Origin: Akkermansia muciniphila
GTDB taxonomy: Bacteria; Verrucomicrobiota; Verrucomicrobiia; Verrucomicrobiales; Akkermansiaceae
Assembly (NCBI GenBank): GCA_004557455.1
Contig: SFDX01000009.1
Location: forward strand, 1 to 64,000
DNA: 64,000 bases
Reading direction: 5' to 3'
Shown: positions 50,962 through 59,148 of the stretch, in pieces
How the letters are laid out: each line of letters begins with the position of its first letter
How positions within the stretch are numbered: position 1 is the stretch's first letter
Notes under the pieces: model-generated
Databases searched by the model: none
What the model was told of the DNA's origin: nothing
The model's input: the letters and a program-made list of their open reading frames with translations, nothing else
Program-made: the position numbers and the translations under genes

Positions 50962-50990
50962 TTGCAGAGCGGGCGCGGATGCGGTATACT
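50962..50990 (+). promoter_or_regulatory. Promoter of the O-antigen-ligase-like gene
   Basis: TTGCAG (50962-50967), 17-bp spacer, TATACT (50985-50990), then GGGGGC and the ATG at 50997. Confidence 0.7.
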
Positions 50991-50996
50991 GGGGGC

Positions 50997-53060
50997 ATGC
51001 AAGCAGAGAAACGCACAGCCAGATTGCCGGAGACGGCCTTGGGCGGGGTGATTGCCGCCTTGGCAGTCGTCCTGTGGATTGTCTCCGGCCCGACCATTGA
51101 CCGGAACAGTTACACCACCGCCCCGTATTGGGCGGGTCTGGCGGTTCTGGCAGCCCTACTCGGGGCGGGTCTGCTCGCGGGGCTCAAGACGGTACGCCTG
51201 ACACCTTTGGCGTGGGTCTCGCTGCTCGCAGGCGGATATTTTATGGCACGCTGCTGCACGAGCTACTCCGTCACCCAATCCTGGGGCGAGGCCGCCACGA
51301 TTGCCGGCTGCTTTGTCTTCTACCTGCTGGGAACCAACGCCGCGCAAGGACGCTGGGCGCGCTGGGCCGGCAAGGGGCTGGCCGCCGCTCTGGGGGCGGC
51401 GATGCTCTGCTTTTGCCTGATGCACTACACCGACCTACCACAAGCCGTCTGCGGACGCCCGGAGGTGGGCTTGGCCGGCGCGTTGCCCCGCTGTATCTCC
51501 CTCTTCGTCTATAAAAATCACGCCGGTGCTTTCTTCTTCCTCGGCGGCTGGGCCCTCATCTGGCTGGCCGTCTGGTCGGGCGGGCCGCGGCGTCTTGTGC
51601 TGACCGCCGTTCTGACGGGCACCGCCTCCCTGTGGTTCTCCCTGAACTGCGGCACCCGTGCCGTGCTCCTTCTGCTCCCCGTATGTATAGCCGCCGGCTG
51701 GTGGCTGTGGATAGCAGTACGCGCCGGAGAAGGACGAAAAATCGGCGGACTGATGCTCCTCATCGCCGTGCTGCTGGGCATTGCCATGCTGGTACCGGTG
51801 GTGGATTTGCTCCTGGGCGGGGATATGTACGAGCGCGTGCTGAAGATTGACACGCACGGACGCTTCGCCATCTGGGAGGGTGTGCTCCACATCATCCGCA
51901 ACGCCCCGGCTTGGGGTAACGGTGTGTCCTCCTGCGAGTGGGACATCATCCCCTTCTACAGTGAATGGAACCTGCCGAATGCCGCCCATAACGAATACCT
52001 GCAACTGTGGGCCGACTACGGCATCATCGGCGCGCTGCTGGCGGTGGGCATCATCATCTCGCACCTCGTTCACGGCTTCGGCGCCCTGGCGGGGGAGGCG
52101 ACACCCCGCGAGCAGCGTCTCTCGACGGCACTGTGCCTTCTGCTGACCGTGGGCCCGGCCGCCTACGCCATCTGCGACTACCCTTGGCACAGCACCATGC
52201 TGGCCTGCATGAACGCCTTTTGTTGCGGCGTACTGGCGGCCCCGCACCCCCGCAGCAAGACGGAGCGCAGCGTGCGCGCCTTGCTGCCCGTGCGCGCCGA
52301 GGGAGCGGGCGGGCGGGTCTTGCTGGTCCTCGGCCTTACCGTGCTCACTGCTTGCAGCGTATCCATGGCCTGCCGCTTGGCCCCCACCTGGCTGGCCAAC
52401 TGGGAGTACAACGCCATGGTGCTGCGCCGCGCTCCGGTGGAGGAACAGCGCCGCCACTTGGCCCGCGCTATGCAGCAGTTCCCCTCCCCCGCCATTTATG
52501 ACCGCTACCTTACCCTGCCCGGCCGTGACAGGGTGAACCCGGCCGAGGCCGAGCAACTCGCCCGCCTGGCCCTGCAGGACAACCCACACCAGCTCTATAC
52601 CTGGACCCAGTTTGCCGAGATGCTCTGCCGCCAAGCCAAGTACTCCGAAGCCGAGGCCGCCCTGCGCAATGCCTACCCCGGCGACGGTCCGGCACAGAGC
52701 TGTCTGAATCACTGGCCCGCCTCCTACGCTCAGGTGCTGCTGGCTTGGGGGGACTACTGCATGCAGCACGGCGAGCACTCCCGTGCCCTTTCGCTCTTTT
52801 CTTACGCCGAGCGGCTCGGGAAGGTTTACAGCCTCATCCACGGCTGCGCCTACCGCAGTGACTTGGCAACCGCTCTGCCCAAGGATTATCACAGAAAAGC
52901 CGGTGCCCTGACCCAATACCGCATGCAGGACCTGCAGGTAATGCGCGATGTGGGGATTACCCCCGATGACTCTTGGATGGCCCCCGCCGGGCCGCAGGGT
53001 AAACCCGCCCTCTATGGTGAGGCTATACGCGCCAAGGAGGCCGCTTCCCGCCGCAAATGA
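50997..53060 (+). CDS. O-antigen ligase/polymerase-like membrane protein with TPR-like tail
   Basis: 687 aa with 10-12 predicted membrane helices. The Wzy_C core around residues 285-370 (HGRFAIWEGVLHIIRNAPAWGNG... and AAHNEYLQLWADYGIIGALL) is typical of the WaaL/Wzy group, including the Arg and His of the periplasmic loop. After the last helix a soluble ~200-aa region has TPR-like helix pairs (AEQLARLALQDNPHQLYTW). Members polymerise or ligate surface glycans, or glycosylate proteins; no glycan cluster is adjacent, so the role is open. ATG 50997 is chosen by promoter spacing. Confidence 0.82.
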   Translation: MQAEKRTARLPETALGGVIAALAVVLWIVSGPTIDRNSYTTAPYWAGLAVLAALLGAGLLAGLKTVRLTPLAWVSLLAGGYFMARCCTSYSVTQSWGEAATIAGCFVFYLLGTNAAQGRWARWAGKGLAAALGAAMLCFCLMHYTDLPQAVCGRPEVGLAGALPRCISLFVYKNHAGAFFFLGGWALIWLAVWSGGPRRLVLTAVLTGTASLWFSLNCGTRAVLLLLPVCIAAGWWLWIAVRAGEGRKIGGLMLLIAVLLGIAMLVPVVDLLLGGDMYERVLKIDTHGRFAIWEGVLHIIRNAPAWGNGVSSCEWDIIPFYSEWNLPNAAHNEYLQLWADYGIIGALLAVGIIISHLVHGFGALAGEATPREQRLSTALCLLLTVGPAAYAICDYPWHSTMLACMNAFCCGVLAAPHPRSKTERSVRALLPVRAEGAGGRVLLVLGLTVLTACSVSMACRLAPTWLANWEYNAMVLRRAPVEEQRRHLARAMQQFPSPAIYDRYLTLPGRDRVNPAEAEQLARLALQDNPHQLYTWTQFAEMLCRQAKYSEAEAALRNAYPGDGPAQSCLNHWPASYAQVLLAWGDYCMQHGEHSRALSLFSYAERLGKVYSLIHGCAYRSDLATALPKDYHRKAGALTQYRMQDLQVMRDVGITPDDSWMAPAGPQGKPALYGEAIRAKEAASRRK

Positions 53061-53191
53061 CCCCTTTTTCGCAAAAAACAGAGCTTTTTCCGGCAGAAAA
53101 TTACACAATGGGCGTTTTTCCGCTTGCAATGTAGCCGAAAAAATGCAAAATACAAGAAAGACCGCGTGAGCGGCATAGATTTTACTGACGT

Positions 53192-53971
53192 ATGAGTACA
53201 CCTCCTCCTCCAGCACCGAGACCCGTGCCGCCGGCTGTTCCGCGCGGCGTTCCTGCTGTGCCGGGCCGCCCGGCGGCACCGGCTATGCCGACTCCTCCCT
53301 CCCGTCCCGCCGTACCGATGCCCCCCGGTGCTGCGACTGCCCCCGGCGCGCCCGCTCGCCCGGCGGCACCGGTTCCCCCTTCCCGGCCCGCTGCGGCCAC
53401 CGTGCCTTTGGGTGCTCCCAGACCGCCGGCACGCCCGGGTGCCCCCGCAGCTCCTGCTGCGCCGACCGCTCCCACCGCACCGACGCCGCCCGGCCGCCCC
53501 ACCCCGCCGACGCGTCCCACGGCCCCGACGGTAGCCATGCCGGCAGCGACGGCTCCCTTGGGCGCCCCCGCTGCACCCGCCAAGCCCGGTGCCACGACTT
53601 CAAAGGCCCCCGCCGCGACCAAGCCCGGTGCTGCCACAAAGCCCACGGCCACCACCAAGCCCACCGGTACCGCCGGCAAGAAGGGCTTTACCAAGCCGGC
53701 CGGCTTCTCCAAGCAGGCTCCCCCCGTGGATGATGCGGAGGAGCAGAAGCCCAACCTCGTGGTGCTGGTGGTCTCCATCATCGGCCTGTTGCTGGCCCTC
53801 GGCTTCTGCTGGTTCGAGTACGAAACCGACCAGACGCCGGACCGCATCACCAACAGTGAGCGCATCTTCGGCGACCCGGCTGCCACCGGTGGCGGTGAGG
53901 CCGCAGACTCCGGTGAGTCCGACGGCGGCTCCGATGAGGGTTCTGCCGAGGAGGAATCCGAAGAGGAGTAA
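53192..53971 (+). CDS. Pro/Ala-rich single-pass membrane protein
   Basis: 259 aa. The first ~185 residues are low-complexity Pro/Ala/Arg/Thr (PAAPAMPTPPSRPAVPMPPG-type repeats). A membrane helix follows (PNLVVLVVSIIGLLLALGFCWF), then a ~50-aa very acidic tail (ADSGESDGGSDEGSAEEESEEE). No signal peptide is seen, so the basic Pro-rich part is probably cytoplasmic and the acidic tail outside. No family recognised; the reading frame is supported by the abrupt, sensible domain order. It lies 49 nt upstream of trxA. Confidence 0.7.
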   Translation: MSTPPPPAPRPVPPAVPRGVPAVPGRPAAPAMPTPPSRPAVPMPPGAATAPGAPARPAAPVPPSRPAAATVPLGAPRPPARPGAPAAPAAPTAPTAPTPPGRPTPPTRPTAPTVAMPAATAPLGAPAAPAKPGATTSKAPAATKPGAATKPTATTKPTGTAGKKGFTKPAGFSKQAPPVDDAEEQKPNLVVLVVSIIGLLLALGFCWFEYETDQTPDRITNSERIFGDPAATGGGEAADSGESDGGSDEGSAEEESEEE

Positions 53972-54020
53972 TTCCGCCTGTTTTTCAACGGTTTGTCACT
54001 TCGTGTTGTCTATACAGCAT

Positions 54021-54338
54021 ATGGCACTCAAGATTACAAGCGACAACTTCGAGCACGAGGTTCTGGCCAGCCCGGTGCCCGTGATGGTGGACTTTTGGGC
54101 GACTTGGTGCGGCCCCTGCCGCATGATCGCTCCCGTGGTGGAAAAAGTGGCTACGGACACAGCCGAGTGGGCGAAGGTCTGCAAGGCGGATGTGGATGAA
54201 TGCCCGGACCTTGCGGAGCGCTACGGCATCCGCAACATCCCCACCCTGCTCTTCTTCAAGGGCGGGCAGGTCGTGGATACCATCGTAGGCGCGACTTCCA
54301 TGGAGAACATGGTCACCAAGCTGCGCTCCCTGCGCTGA
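54021..54338 (+). CDS. trxA: Thioredoxin
   Basis: A 105-aa disulfide reductase with the active site WATWCGPCRMIAP (residues ~28-40), the cis-Pro in RNIPTLLFFKGG and standard length. No signal peptide, so cytoplasmic. TATACA ends 4 nt before the ATG, so the mRNA may be leaderless. A terminator follows. Confidence 0.96.
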   Translation: MALKITSDNFEHEVLASPVPVMVDFWATWCGPCRMIAPVVEKVATDTAEWAKVCKADVDECPDLAERYGIRNIPTLLFFKGGQVVDTIVGATSMENMVTKLRSLR

Positions 54339-54361
54339 CCTCGCTGAATTTTAACCCTCAC

Positions 54362-54400
54362 AGCCGCCTCGGGCGCATTTCCCCCGGGGCGGCTCTTTTA
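54362..54400 (+). terminator. Terminator after trxA
   Basis: AGCCGCC (54362-54368) with following CGGG pairs with CCCCGGGGCGGCT (ending 54394), then CTTTTATC. It lies 14 nt before the first gene of the radical SAM cassette. Confidence 0.75.
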
Positions 54401-54413
54401 TCCCGATACCGCT

Positions 54414-54545
54414 ATGCAAATCAAACCCGTCACAGATTGGAAGGCGATCGTCTACCCGGTCATCATCGCCGCAGCTTTGCTCAGCTCCTGTGAGCAGGAG
54501 CAAGTGCCGCAGGCACTGGGGGGCGTCTTCCCCGCCCAAAAATAG
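54414..54545 (+). CDS. Short lipoprotein-like peptide 1 of the radical SAM cassette
   Basis: 43 aa. N-terminus MQIKPVTDWKAIVYP, then a hydrophobic run (VIIAAALLSS) ending in Cys 26 (LSSC, acceptable lipobox), then EQEQVPQALGGVFPAQK. The first 15 residues are shared with the two following genes, and P-Q-A-L-G-G matches their Q-x-L-x-G motif. A precursor or modified small lipoprotein is inferred. It begins just after the trxA terminator and has no obvious Shine-Dalgarno sequence. The shared N-terminus is the reason to accept so short a gene. Confidence 0.7.
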   Translation: MQIKPVTDWKAIVYPVIIAAALLSSCEQEQVPQALGGVFPAQK

Positions 54546-54554
54546 GAAAACGCC

Positions 54555-54773
54555 ATGGAGATTAAGCCTTTTACCATCCGAAAATCCGTTGTCTACCCGG
54601 CCGCCGCCATTGCCACAGGGCTACTCTGCTCCTGCAGCGGGCAACAGCCCGGACAGATCCTTTTGGGGGCACCTATCCCTTGCACCGAGCATTCTTCCGA
54701 TTCATCCGACAAGGGCCCCCGCCAACAACAGCCTCCTCAGCGCATGCCCGGAAAAATACGTAAAATACCATGA
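54555..54773 (+). CDS. Short lipoprotein-like peptide 2 of the radical SAM cassette
   Basis: 72 aa. MEIKPFTIRKSVVYP repeats the N-terminus of peptide 1. The hydrophobic run AAAIATGLLCSC gives lipobox LCSC. SGQQPGQILLGAPIPC carries the Q-x-L-x-G-A-P motif with a further Cys, and the tail is Ser/Asp-rich then Gln/Pro/basic. It starts 10 nt after gene 1, and its TGA overlaps the next ATG (ATGA). Candidate substrate of the radical SAM enzyme downstream. Confidence 0.75.
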   Translation: MEIKPFTIRKSVVYPAAAIATGLLCSCSGQQPGQILLGAPIPCTEHSSDSSDKGPRQQQPPQRMPGKIRKIP

Positions 54774-55303
54774 AGATTAGGCCCGTTACCGTCCTAAAGT
54801 GCATCTTCTACCCGGCCGCCGCCGTTGCCGCAAGAACCGCCGCAGGGCTGTACTACCACCGGACGAGACAGGCTCTCAGAGGTGACCCCAGCAGCGAACA
54901 GCCCGAGCAAAGCCTCGCGGGTGCTCCCATTTCTTGCATCGAGGCCAAGCCTCTTTCCGACGATGACAAGATGCGGCTGGCCAAGGAAGCACGACAGGAG
55001 GCACATGTGCTGATTGAGATGGCAGATGAATTGAGCCGTGGTGGCCAGGTGATAAGCGGAAGCGCCGCTTCTATAGGGACAGTCTTATTAGGGATGGTCC
55101 TCGGAGGTACTCTGGCTAATATTCTGGCTAAGAAGAAGCGGCAGCGAGCAGCGAAAGCGATGAGACAGAAAGCCGAAGAGTTGCTGAAACAGGCAGAGAA
55201 GTGGGAGCGCGAGGCCCTTGAGGAGAGCGGTGCTGTGACGCCCCCGGCCGCTTCCGAGACCGATACCGAGAGCCAAGCGGCGGATTCAGAGTCCCATTCA
55301 TGA
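54770..55303 (+). CDS. Third member of the cassette: related N-terminus fused to a membrane/coiled-coil protein
   Basis: 177 aa. MKIRPVTVLKCIFYP again matches the other two, but the hydrophobic run (AAAVAARTAAGLYY) has lost the lipobox Cys. EQSLAGAPISC carries the shared motif around residue 50. A helical segment, a membrane helix (IGTVLLGMVLGGTLANIL), a basic Lys/Arg/Ala coiled coil and an acidic Ser/Glu tail follow. It may be a larger substrate, an adaptor or an immunity-type partner. ATGA overlap with gene 2 and with the maturase means coupled translation. Confidence 0.75.
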   Translation: MKIRPVTVLKCIFYPAAAVAARTAAGLYYHRTRQALRGDPSSEQPEQSLAGAPISCIEAKPLSDDDKMRLAKEARQEAHVLIEMADELSRGGQVISGSAASIGTVLLGMVLGGTLANILAKKKRQRAAKAMRQKAEELLKQAEKWEREALEESGAVTPPAASETDTESQAADSESHS

Positions 55304-56439
55304 TCGATACGCTGACCCTGACGCTGTGCCTGACGCATGACTGCACGCTGCGCTGCAGCTACTGTTATGCGGGGCGCAAGTATCGGCACGCCATGGCGCG
55401 CGAGACGGCTTTCCGCGCCATCGATTTAGCGGTGGAGGAAGCACGGCGGCGCGGGGGTGCGCTGGATGTCAACTTCTTCGGCGGCGAACCTCTGCTGGAG
55501 TGGGATCTGCTGAAGGCCTGCGATGCCTACGCGAGGGAAAAGACGCAGGGTCTGGCCGCCCCCATGCGCAACAGTTTAACAACCAACGGCACCCTCCTGA
55601 CTCCCGATAAGGCAGACTGGATGCAGGAGCGGGATTACCTGCTCGTGCTCTCCGTGGATGGTCACACGGCCATGCACAACCGCAACCGCCGATATGCGGA
55701 TGGGAGCGGCAGCCACGAGGCCGTGTCGGCAGCCCTGGAGGAGCTTAACCGCCGCCCGAACCTGCGCTCGCACCTCGTTTGTGTGGTCACCCCGAATAAT
55801 GTGCACATGCTGGCGGAGGGCGTCGCTTGGCTGCACCGGCACTACAACGGCAATTTCGGCCTGAATCTCGACTACTGGAGCCGCTGGAGTGATGAGCAAT
55901 TCGCCGTGTTGGAGGAGCAGTACCGCGCCTGCGGGGAGCTGGCCCTGCAATGCTATCGGGAGGGGCGCCCCCTGCTGATGACCAACTTGGACGACAAGAT
56001 ACGCAGCCACCTGAACGGCGGCTACCGGGACTGTGACCGGTGCCGCATCGGGGAGCGAGAAATCTGCGTCTCCGTGGACGGAAACTTCTTCCCATGCTCC
56101 CGCTTGGTAGGGGAGGGAGACGACCCGGCCATCACCTTCGGCAACGTGCGGGAGGGCATCAACCGAGCGCGGCAGGAATGGCTCATTGCCACACGCGGCA
56201 ACAGGAATCCGCAGTGCCTCGGCTGTCTGCTCCGCCCGCGCTGCCGCAACGGCTGCGGCTGTACCAACTACGCCTCCACCGGCGCCCTCGACCGCATCTC
56301 ACCCCTCATTTGCGCCTCCGAGCAACTCTTCATCAGCGTAGCAGATGACGTGGCAGGTCAACTCTACACCGAGCGCAACGCCGGCTTCCTCCGCCGCTTC
56401 TACGGCACCGCTGTAGCTGTAGCCCCTACACGGATTTGA
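55300..56439 (+). CDS. Radical SAM/SPASM peptide or protein maturase
   Basis: 379 aa. The [4Fe-4S]-SAM motif C-T-L-R-C-S-Y-C (CxxxCxxC) lies at residues ~14-21, then FFGGEPLLEW (GGEP) at ~62 and the barrel LTTNGTLL. The C-terminal SPASM region (~245-345) has CDRCRIGEREICVSVDGNFFPCSR, then CLGC, RCRNGCGC and a last Cys, enough for two auxiliary clusters. SPASM enzymes install thioether, C-C or other crosslinks in ribosomal peptides, or mature proteins as anSMEs do. Overlap with the tandem short genes and no adjacent sulfatase favour a peptide substrate. No RRE (PqqD-like) domain is evident. Confidence 0.88.
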   Translation: MIDTLTLTLCLTHDCTLRCSYCYAGRKYRHAMARETAFRAIDLAVEEARRRGGALDVNFFGGEPLLEWDLLKACDAYAREKTQGLAAPMRNSLTTNGTLLTPDKADWMQERDYLLVLSVDGHTAMHNRNRRYADGSGSHEAVSAALEELNRRPNLRSHLVCVVTPNNVHMLAEGVAWLHRHYNGNFGLNLDYWSRWSDEQFAVLEEQYRACGELALQCYREGRPLLMTNLDDKIRSHLNGGYRDCDRCRIGEREICVSVDGNFFPCSRLVGEGDDPAITFGNVREGINRARQEWLIATRGNRNPQCLGCLLRPRCRNGCGCTNYASTGALDRISPLICASEQLFISVADDVAGQLYTERNAGFLRRFYGTAVAVAPTRI

Positions 56440-56581
56440 CAGAAGGAAGCAGAGCCTGCGAGGAAGATTCAAGGCTTCATGTCTCCAAGATGGAAGGGGC
56501 CGAGAGGATTCTATTGTCCCGGCGGTGTAAAGTCTCGCATTGCCGCCGGCTTTCTGTGGTTTGATTGATCGTGGGTAGAAG

Positions 56582-56616
56582 AAAGCGCCCGCTCCCGGGG
56601 AAAGGGAGGGGCGCTT
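56582..56616 (-). terminator. Terminator of pnp
   Basis: AAAGCGCCCGCTCCC pairs with GGGAGGGGCGCTT across GGGGAAA; TTTC follows on the minus strand. The 140 nt between the radical SAM gene and this hairpin hold nothing recognisable. Confidence 0.75.
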
Positions 56617-56637
56617 GAAATGAAGCGGCGGGGCCGA

Positions 56638-58800
56638 TCAGTCCTGCTTCGCAGCCTTCGCGGCGGCCTCAGCGGCCTTCTTGTCGCGAGCGGCGGCGCG
56701 CATGGACATCTTCACGCGGCCCTTGTCATCAATACCGATGCACTTGGCCGTGACGATATCGCCGACCTTGACGACATCCTCGGTCTTGTGGGTGCGGCCC
56801 TCAGCGAGCTCGGAGATGTGGATGAGGCCGTCCTTACCGGGCAGCACCTCCATGAAGGCGCCGAACTCCTTGGTGGAGACAATCTTACCCTCGTAGGTCT
56901 CGCCGACCTCAATCTCCTTGAACATACGGTCGATGAGGTAGAGAGCGCGCTCGACACCCTCCTTGCGGCTGCCGTAGATGCGCACGATGCCCTTATCACC
57001 CTCCTCCTCGATGTTGATCTCGGTACCGGTCTCAGCCTGCAGGGCCTTGATGTTCTTACCACCGGGCCCGATGAGCTCGCCGATACGGTCCTGCGGGATG
57101 GTGGTGGTCTCGATGCGGGGAGCGTTGGGGCTAAGCTCCTGCGGGGAGGCCAGGGCAGCGTTCATGGTCTCCAGCACCTCCAAGCGACCCTTGCGAGCCA
57201 AGTGAATGGCGTCCTCGAGAATGTAGAGCGGAATGCCCGGCAGCTTGAGGTCCAGCTGGTAACCCGTCACACCCTCGGAAGAACCGCAGAGCTTGAAGTC
57301 CATATCGCCGTAGAAGTCCTCGGAGCCGATGATGTCCAGCAGCGTCTTGTAACGCTTCGGCTCGCGGTCACCGGGGTTCTCGAACTCCGTGACGAGGCCG
57401 ACGGAGATACCGGACACGGGGCGCTTGAGCGGCACACCGGCGGCGAGCAGGGAAAGCGTGCCGGCGCAGACGGACGCCATGGAGGTGGAGCCGTTGGACT
57501 CCATGATCTCGGAGGACACGCGGATGGCGTAGGGGAACTCCTCCTCGGAGGGGACAACGGGGGCGATGGAACGCTCCGCAAGGGCACCGTGGCCGATCTC
57601 GCGGCGGTTCTGGCCACCGAAGCGGCCCGTCTCACCCACGGTGAAGGGCGGGAAGTTGTAGTGCAGGATGAAGCGCTTCTCATTCACGGAGCCGGTGTAG
57701 TTGTCCATGAACTGCTTCTCCTCCAACGGAGCGAGGGTGGCCAAGCACATGCTCATGGTCTCGCCGCGGGAGAAGAGGGAGGAGCCGTGCACCACGGGCG
57801 GCAGCACGTTCACCTCCGCAGAGAGCGGGCGCAGCTGCTTGATGGCGCGGCCGTCCGCACGCTTGTCGTGCTCCATGATGGAGATGCGGAACGCCTTCTT
57901 CTGGATGTACTCGAAGACCTGCTCCACGTCAAAGTCCGTGGCCTCCGGGTGGGCCTCCTTGATGGCGGCCTCCACCTCATCGCGCAGGGCACCGACCTGC
58001 TTCTGGCGCTGGATCTTGTTGGGGGCGTAGATAGCCTCCTCAATGCGGTCACCGGCGATGCGGTAGCCGATCTCCAGCAGCTCCGGCTTGGCGAGGGTAA
58101 GCTCGTACTCGCGCTTGGGCTTGCCGCAGATGCCGCGCAGCTCCTCCTGGGCGGCGCAGATCTTGGCCACGTTCTCTTGGGCCACATGCAGAGCCTCGAT
58201 GAAGAGCTCCTCCGGCAGCTCCTTGGCGGAGCCCTCAATCATGATGACTTGGTCCTTCGAGCCGGCGTAGACGAGGTCCAGCTCGGACTCCTCACGCTGA
58301 GCATTGGTGGGGTTAATGATGAACTCGCCGTTGATGCGGCCCACGCGCACGGCACCGACGGGCTCCGCGAAGGGGAGGTCGGAAATGACGCAGGCGGCAG
58401 AGGCGCCGTTGATGCTGAGGATGTCCGGCTCATTCTGCCCATCGGCAGCCAGCAGGATGGAGATGACCTGCGTATCGTAGAAATACCCCTTGGGGAACAT
58501 GGGGCGCAGGGGGCGGTCCGTCATGCGGCAGGTGAGGATCTCCTTCTCGGTGGGACGACCCTCGCGCTTGAAGTAGCCGCCCGGGAACATGCCGGCCGCG
58601 GCCGCCTTCTCCTTGTACTCAACGGAAAGGGGGAAGAAGGTCTGCCCTTCCTTAATCTTCGTGGCGCTCACAACGGTGACAAGCACCACAGTATCACCAC
58701 AACGGACGGTAACAGCACCATCTGCAAGACGCGCAATCTTACCGGTTTCAATGGTGATGGGATTTGCGCCGACGGCGCAGGTAACGGAATGAATACTCAT
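56638..58800 (-). CDS. pnp: Polyribonucleotide nucleotidyltransferase (PNPase)
   Basis: A 720-aa 3'-5' phosphorolytic exoribonuclease. Two RNase PH domains (first with CRMTDRPLRPMFPKG, second with FPPFTVGETGRFGGQNRREIGHGALAERSI) flank the helical linker. The KH domain has IGPGGKNIKALQ and the S1 domain KIVSTKEFGAFMEVLPGKDGLIH. It ends in a basic/Ala tail. rpsO, the usual upstream partner, is absent. The promoter is at 58938-58966, leaving a structured leader of ~130 nt. Confidence 0.97.
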   Translation of the reverse strand: MSIHSVTCAVGANPITIETGKIARLADGAVTVRCGDTVVLVTVVSATKIKEGQTFFPLSVEYKEKAAAAGMFPGGYFKREGRPTEKEILTCRMTDRPLRPMFPKGYFYDTQVISILLAADGQNEPDILSINGASAACVISDLPFAEPVGAVRVGRINGEFIINPTNAQREESELDLVYAGSKDQVIMIEGSAKELPEELFIEALHVAQENVAKICAAQEELRGICGKPKREYELTLAKPELLEIGYRIAGDRIEEAIYAPNKIQRQKQVGALRDEVEAAIKEAHPEATDFDVEQVFEYIQKKAFRISIMEHDKRADGRAIKQLRPLSAEVNVLPPVVHGSSLFSRGETMSMCLATLAPLEEKQFMDNYTGSVNEKRFILHYNFPPFTVGETGRFGGQNRREIGHGALAERSIAPVVPSEEEFPYAIRVSSEIMESNGSTSMASVCAGTLSLLAAGVPLKRPVSGISVGLVTEFENPGDREPKRYKTLLDIIGSEDFYGDMDFKLCGSSEGVTGYQLDLKLPGIPLYILEDAIHLARKGRLEVLETMNAALASPQELSPNAPRIETTTIPQDRIGELIGPGGKNIKALQAETGTEINIEEEGDKGIVRIYGSRKEGVERALYLIDRMFKEIEVGETYEGKIVSTKEFGAFMEVLPGKDGLIHISELAEGRTHKTEDVVKVGDIVTAKCIGIDDKGRVKMSMRAAARDKKAAEAAAKAAKQD

Positions 58801-58937
58801 TTTCTGATCTGATTACTTCTGAATGCCGGCCCGGACTGCACCGCAGGGAACCGGGCACGGCGGTTGCTCCCCTTGGTCGGCCGCAGATACGCAGCCACCG
58901 GCGCACCGGCAAATCGCAGGCACGCGGGTTCGCGTTC

Positions 58938-58966
58938 ATTATAGCGTATCCCGGCCCGCACCGCAA
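58938..58966 (-). promoter_or_regulatory. pnp promoter and long leader
   Basis: Minus strand: TTGCGG (58966-58961), 17-bp spacer, TATAAT (58943-58938). The ~130-nt leader to 58801 contains short GC-rich hairpins (such as CGCGaacCCGCG and GCCGGTGCGCCGGTGGC), the kind of structure through which PNPase is autoregulated in enterobacteria. The rest of the gap to 59148 has no supportable gene. Confidence 0.65.
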
Positions 58967-59107
58967 GCAAATAATCCGCCCACCCGGCAGAAATCGTATT
59001 TTTTATGTCCATACCAAGCATGTGAGGAAGCTCAGCCCACGGATTCCCCTGTTCGAACGCGCATTTTTCGGAATCAGGCAGCGGCATTCCGCAAGTGCGG
59101 TTTTGGA

Positions 59108-59136
59108 TTGCCTGAAGCGGGAAAATATGCTAGGCT
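59108..59136 (+). promoter_or_regulatory. Promoter of the FHA protein gene
   Basis: TTGCCT (59108-59113), 17-bp spacer, TAGGCT (59131-59136), 12 nt before the ATG. Confidence 0.55.
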
Positions 59137-59148
59137 GGGGGCAGAGCT

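Noticed and set aside
56620..58812. 730-codon plus-strand frame opposite pnp
   Set aside because: The antisense frame is open because of strong codon bias; it has no domain and runs through the pnp terminator and start.
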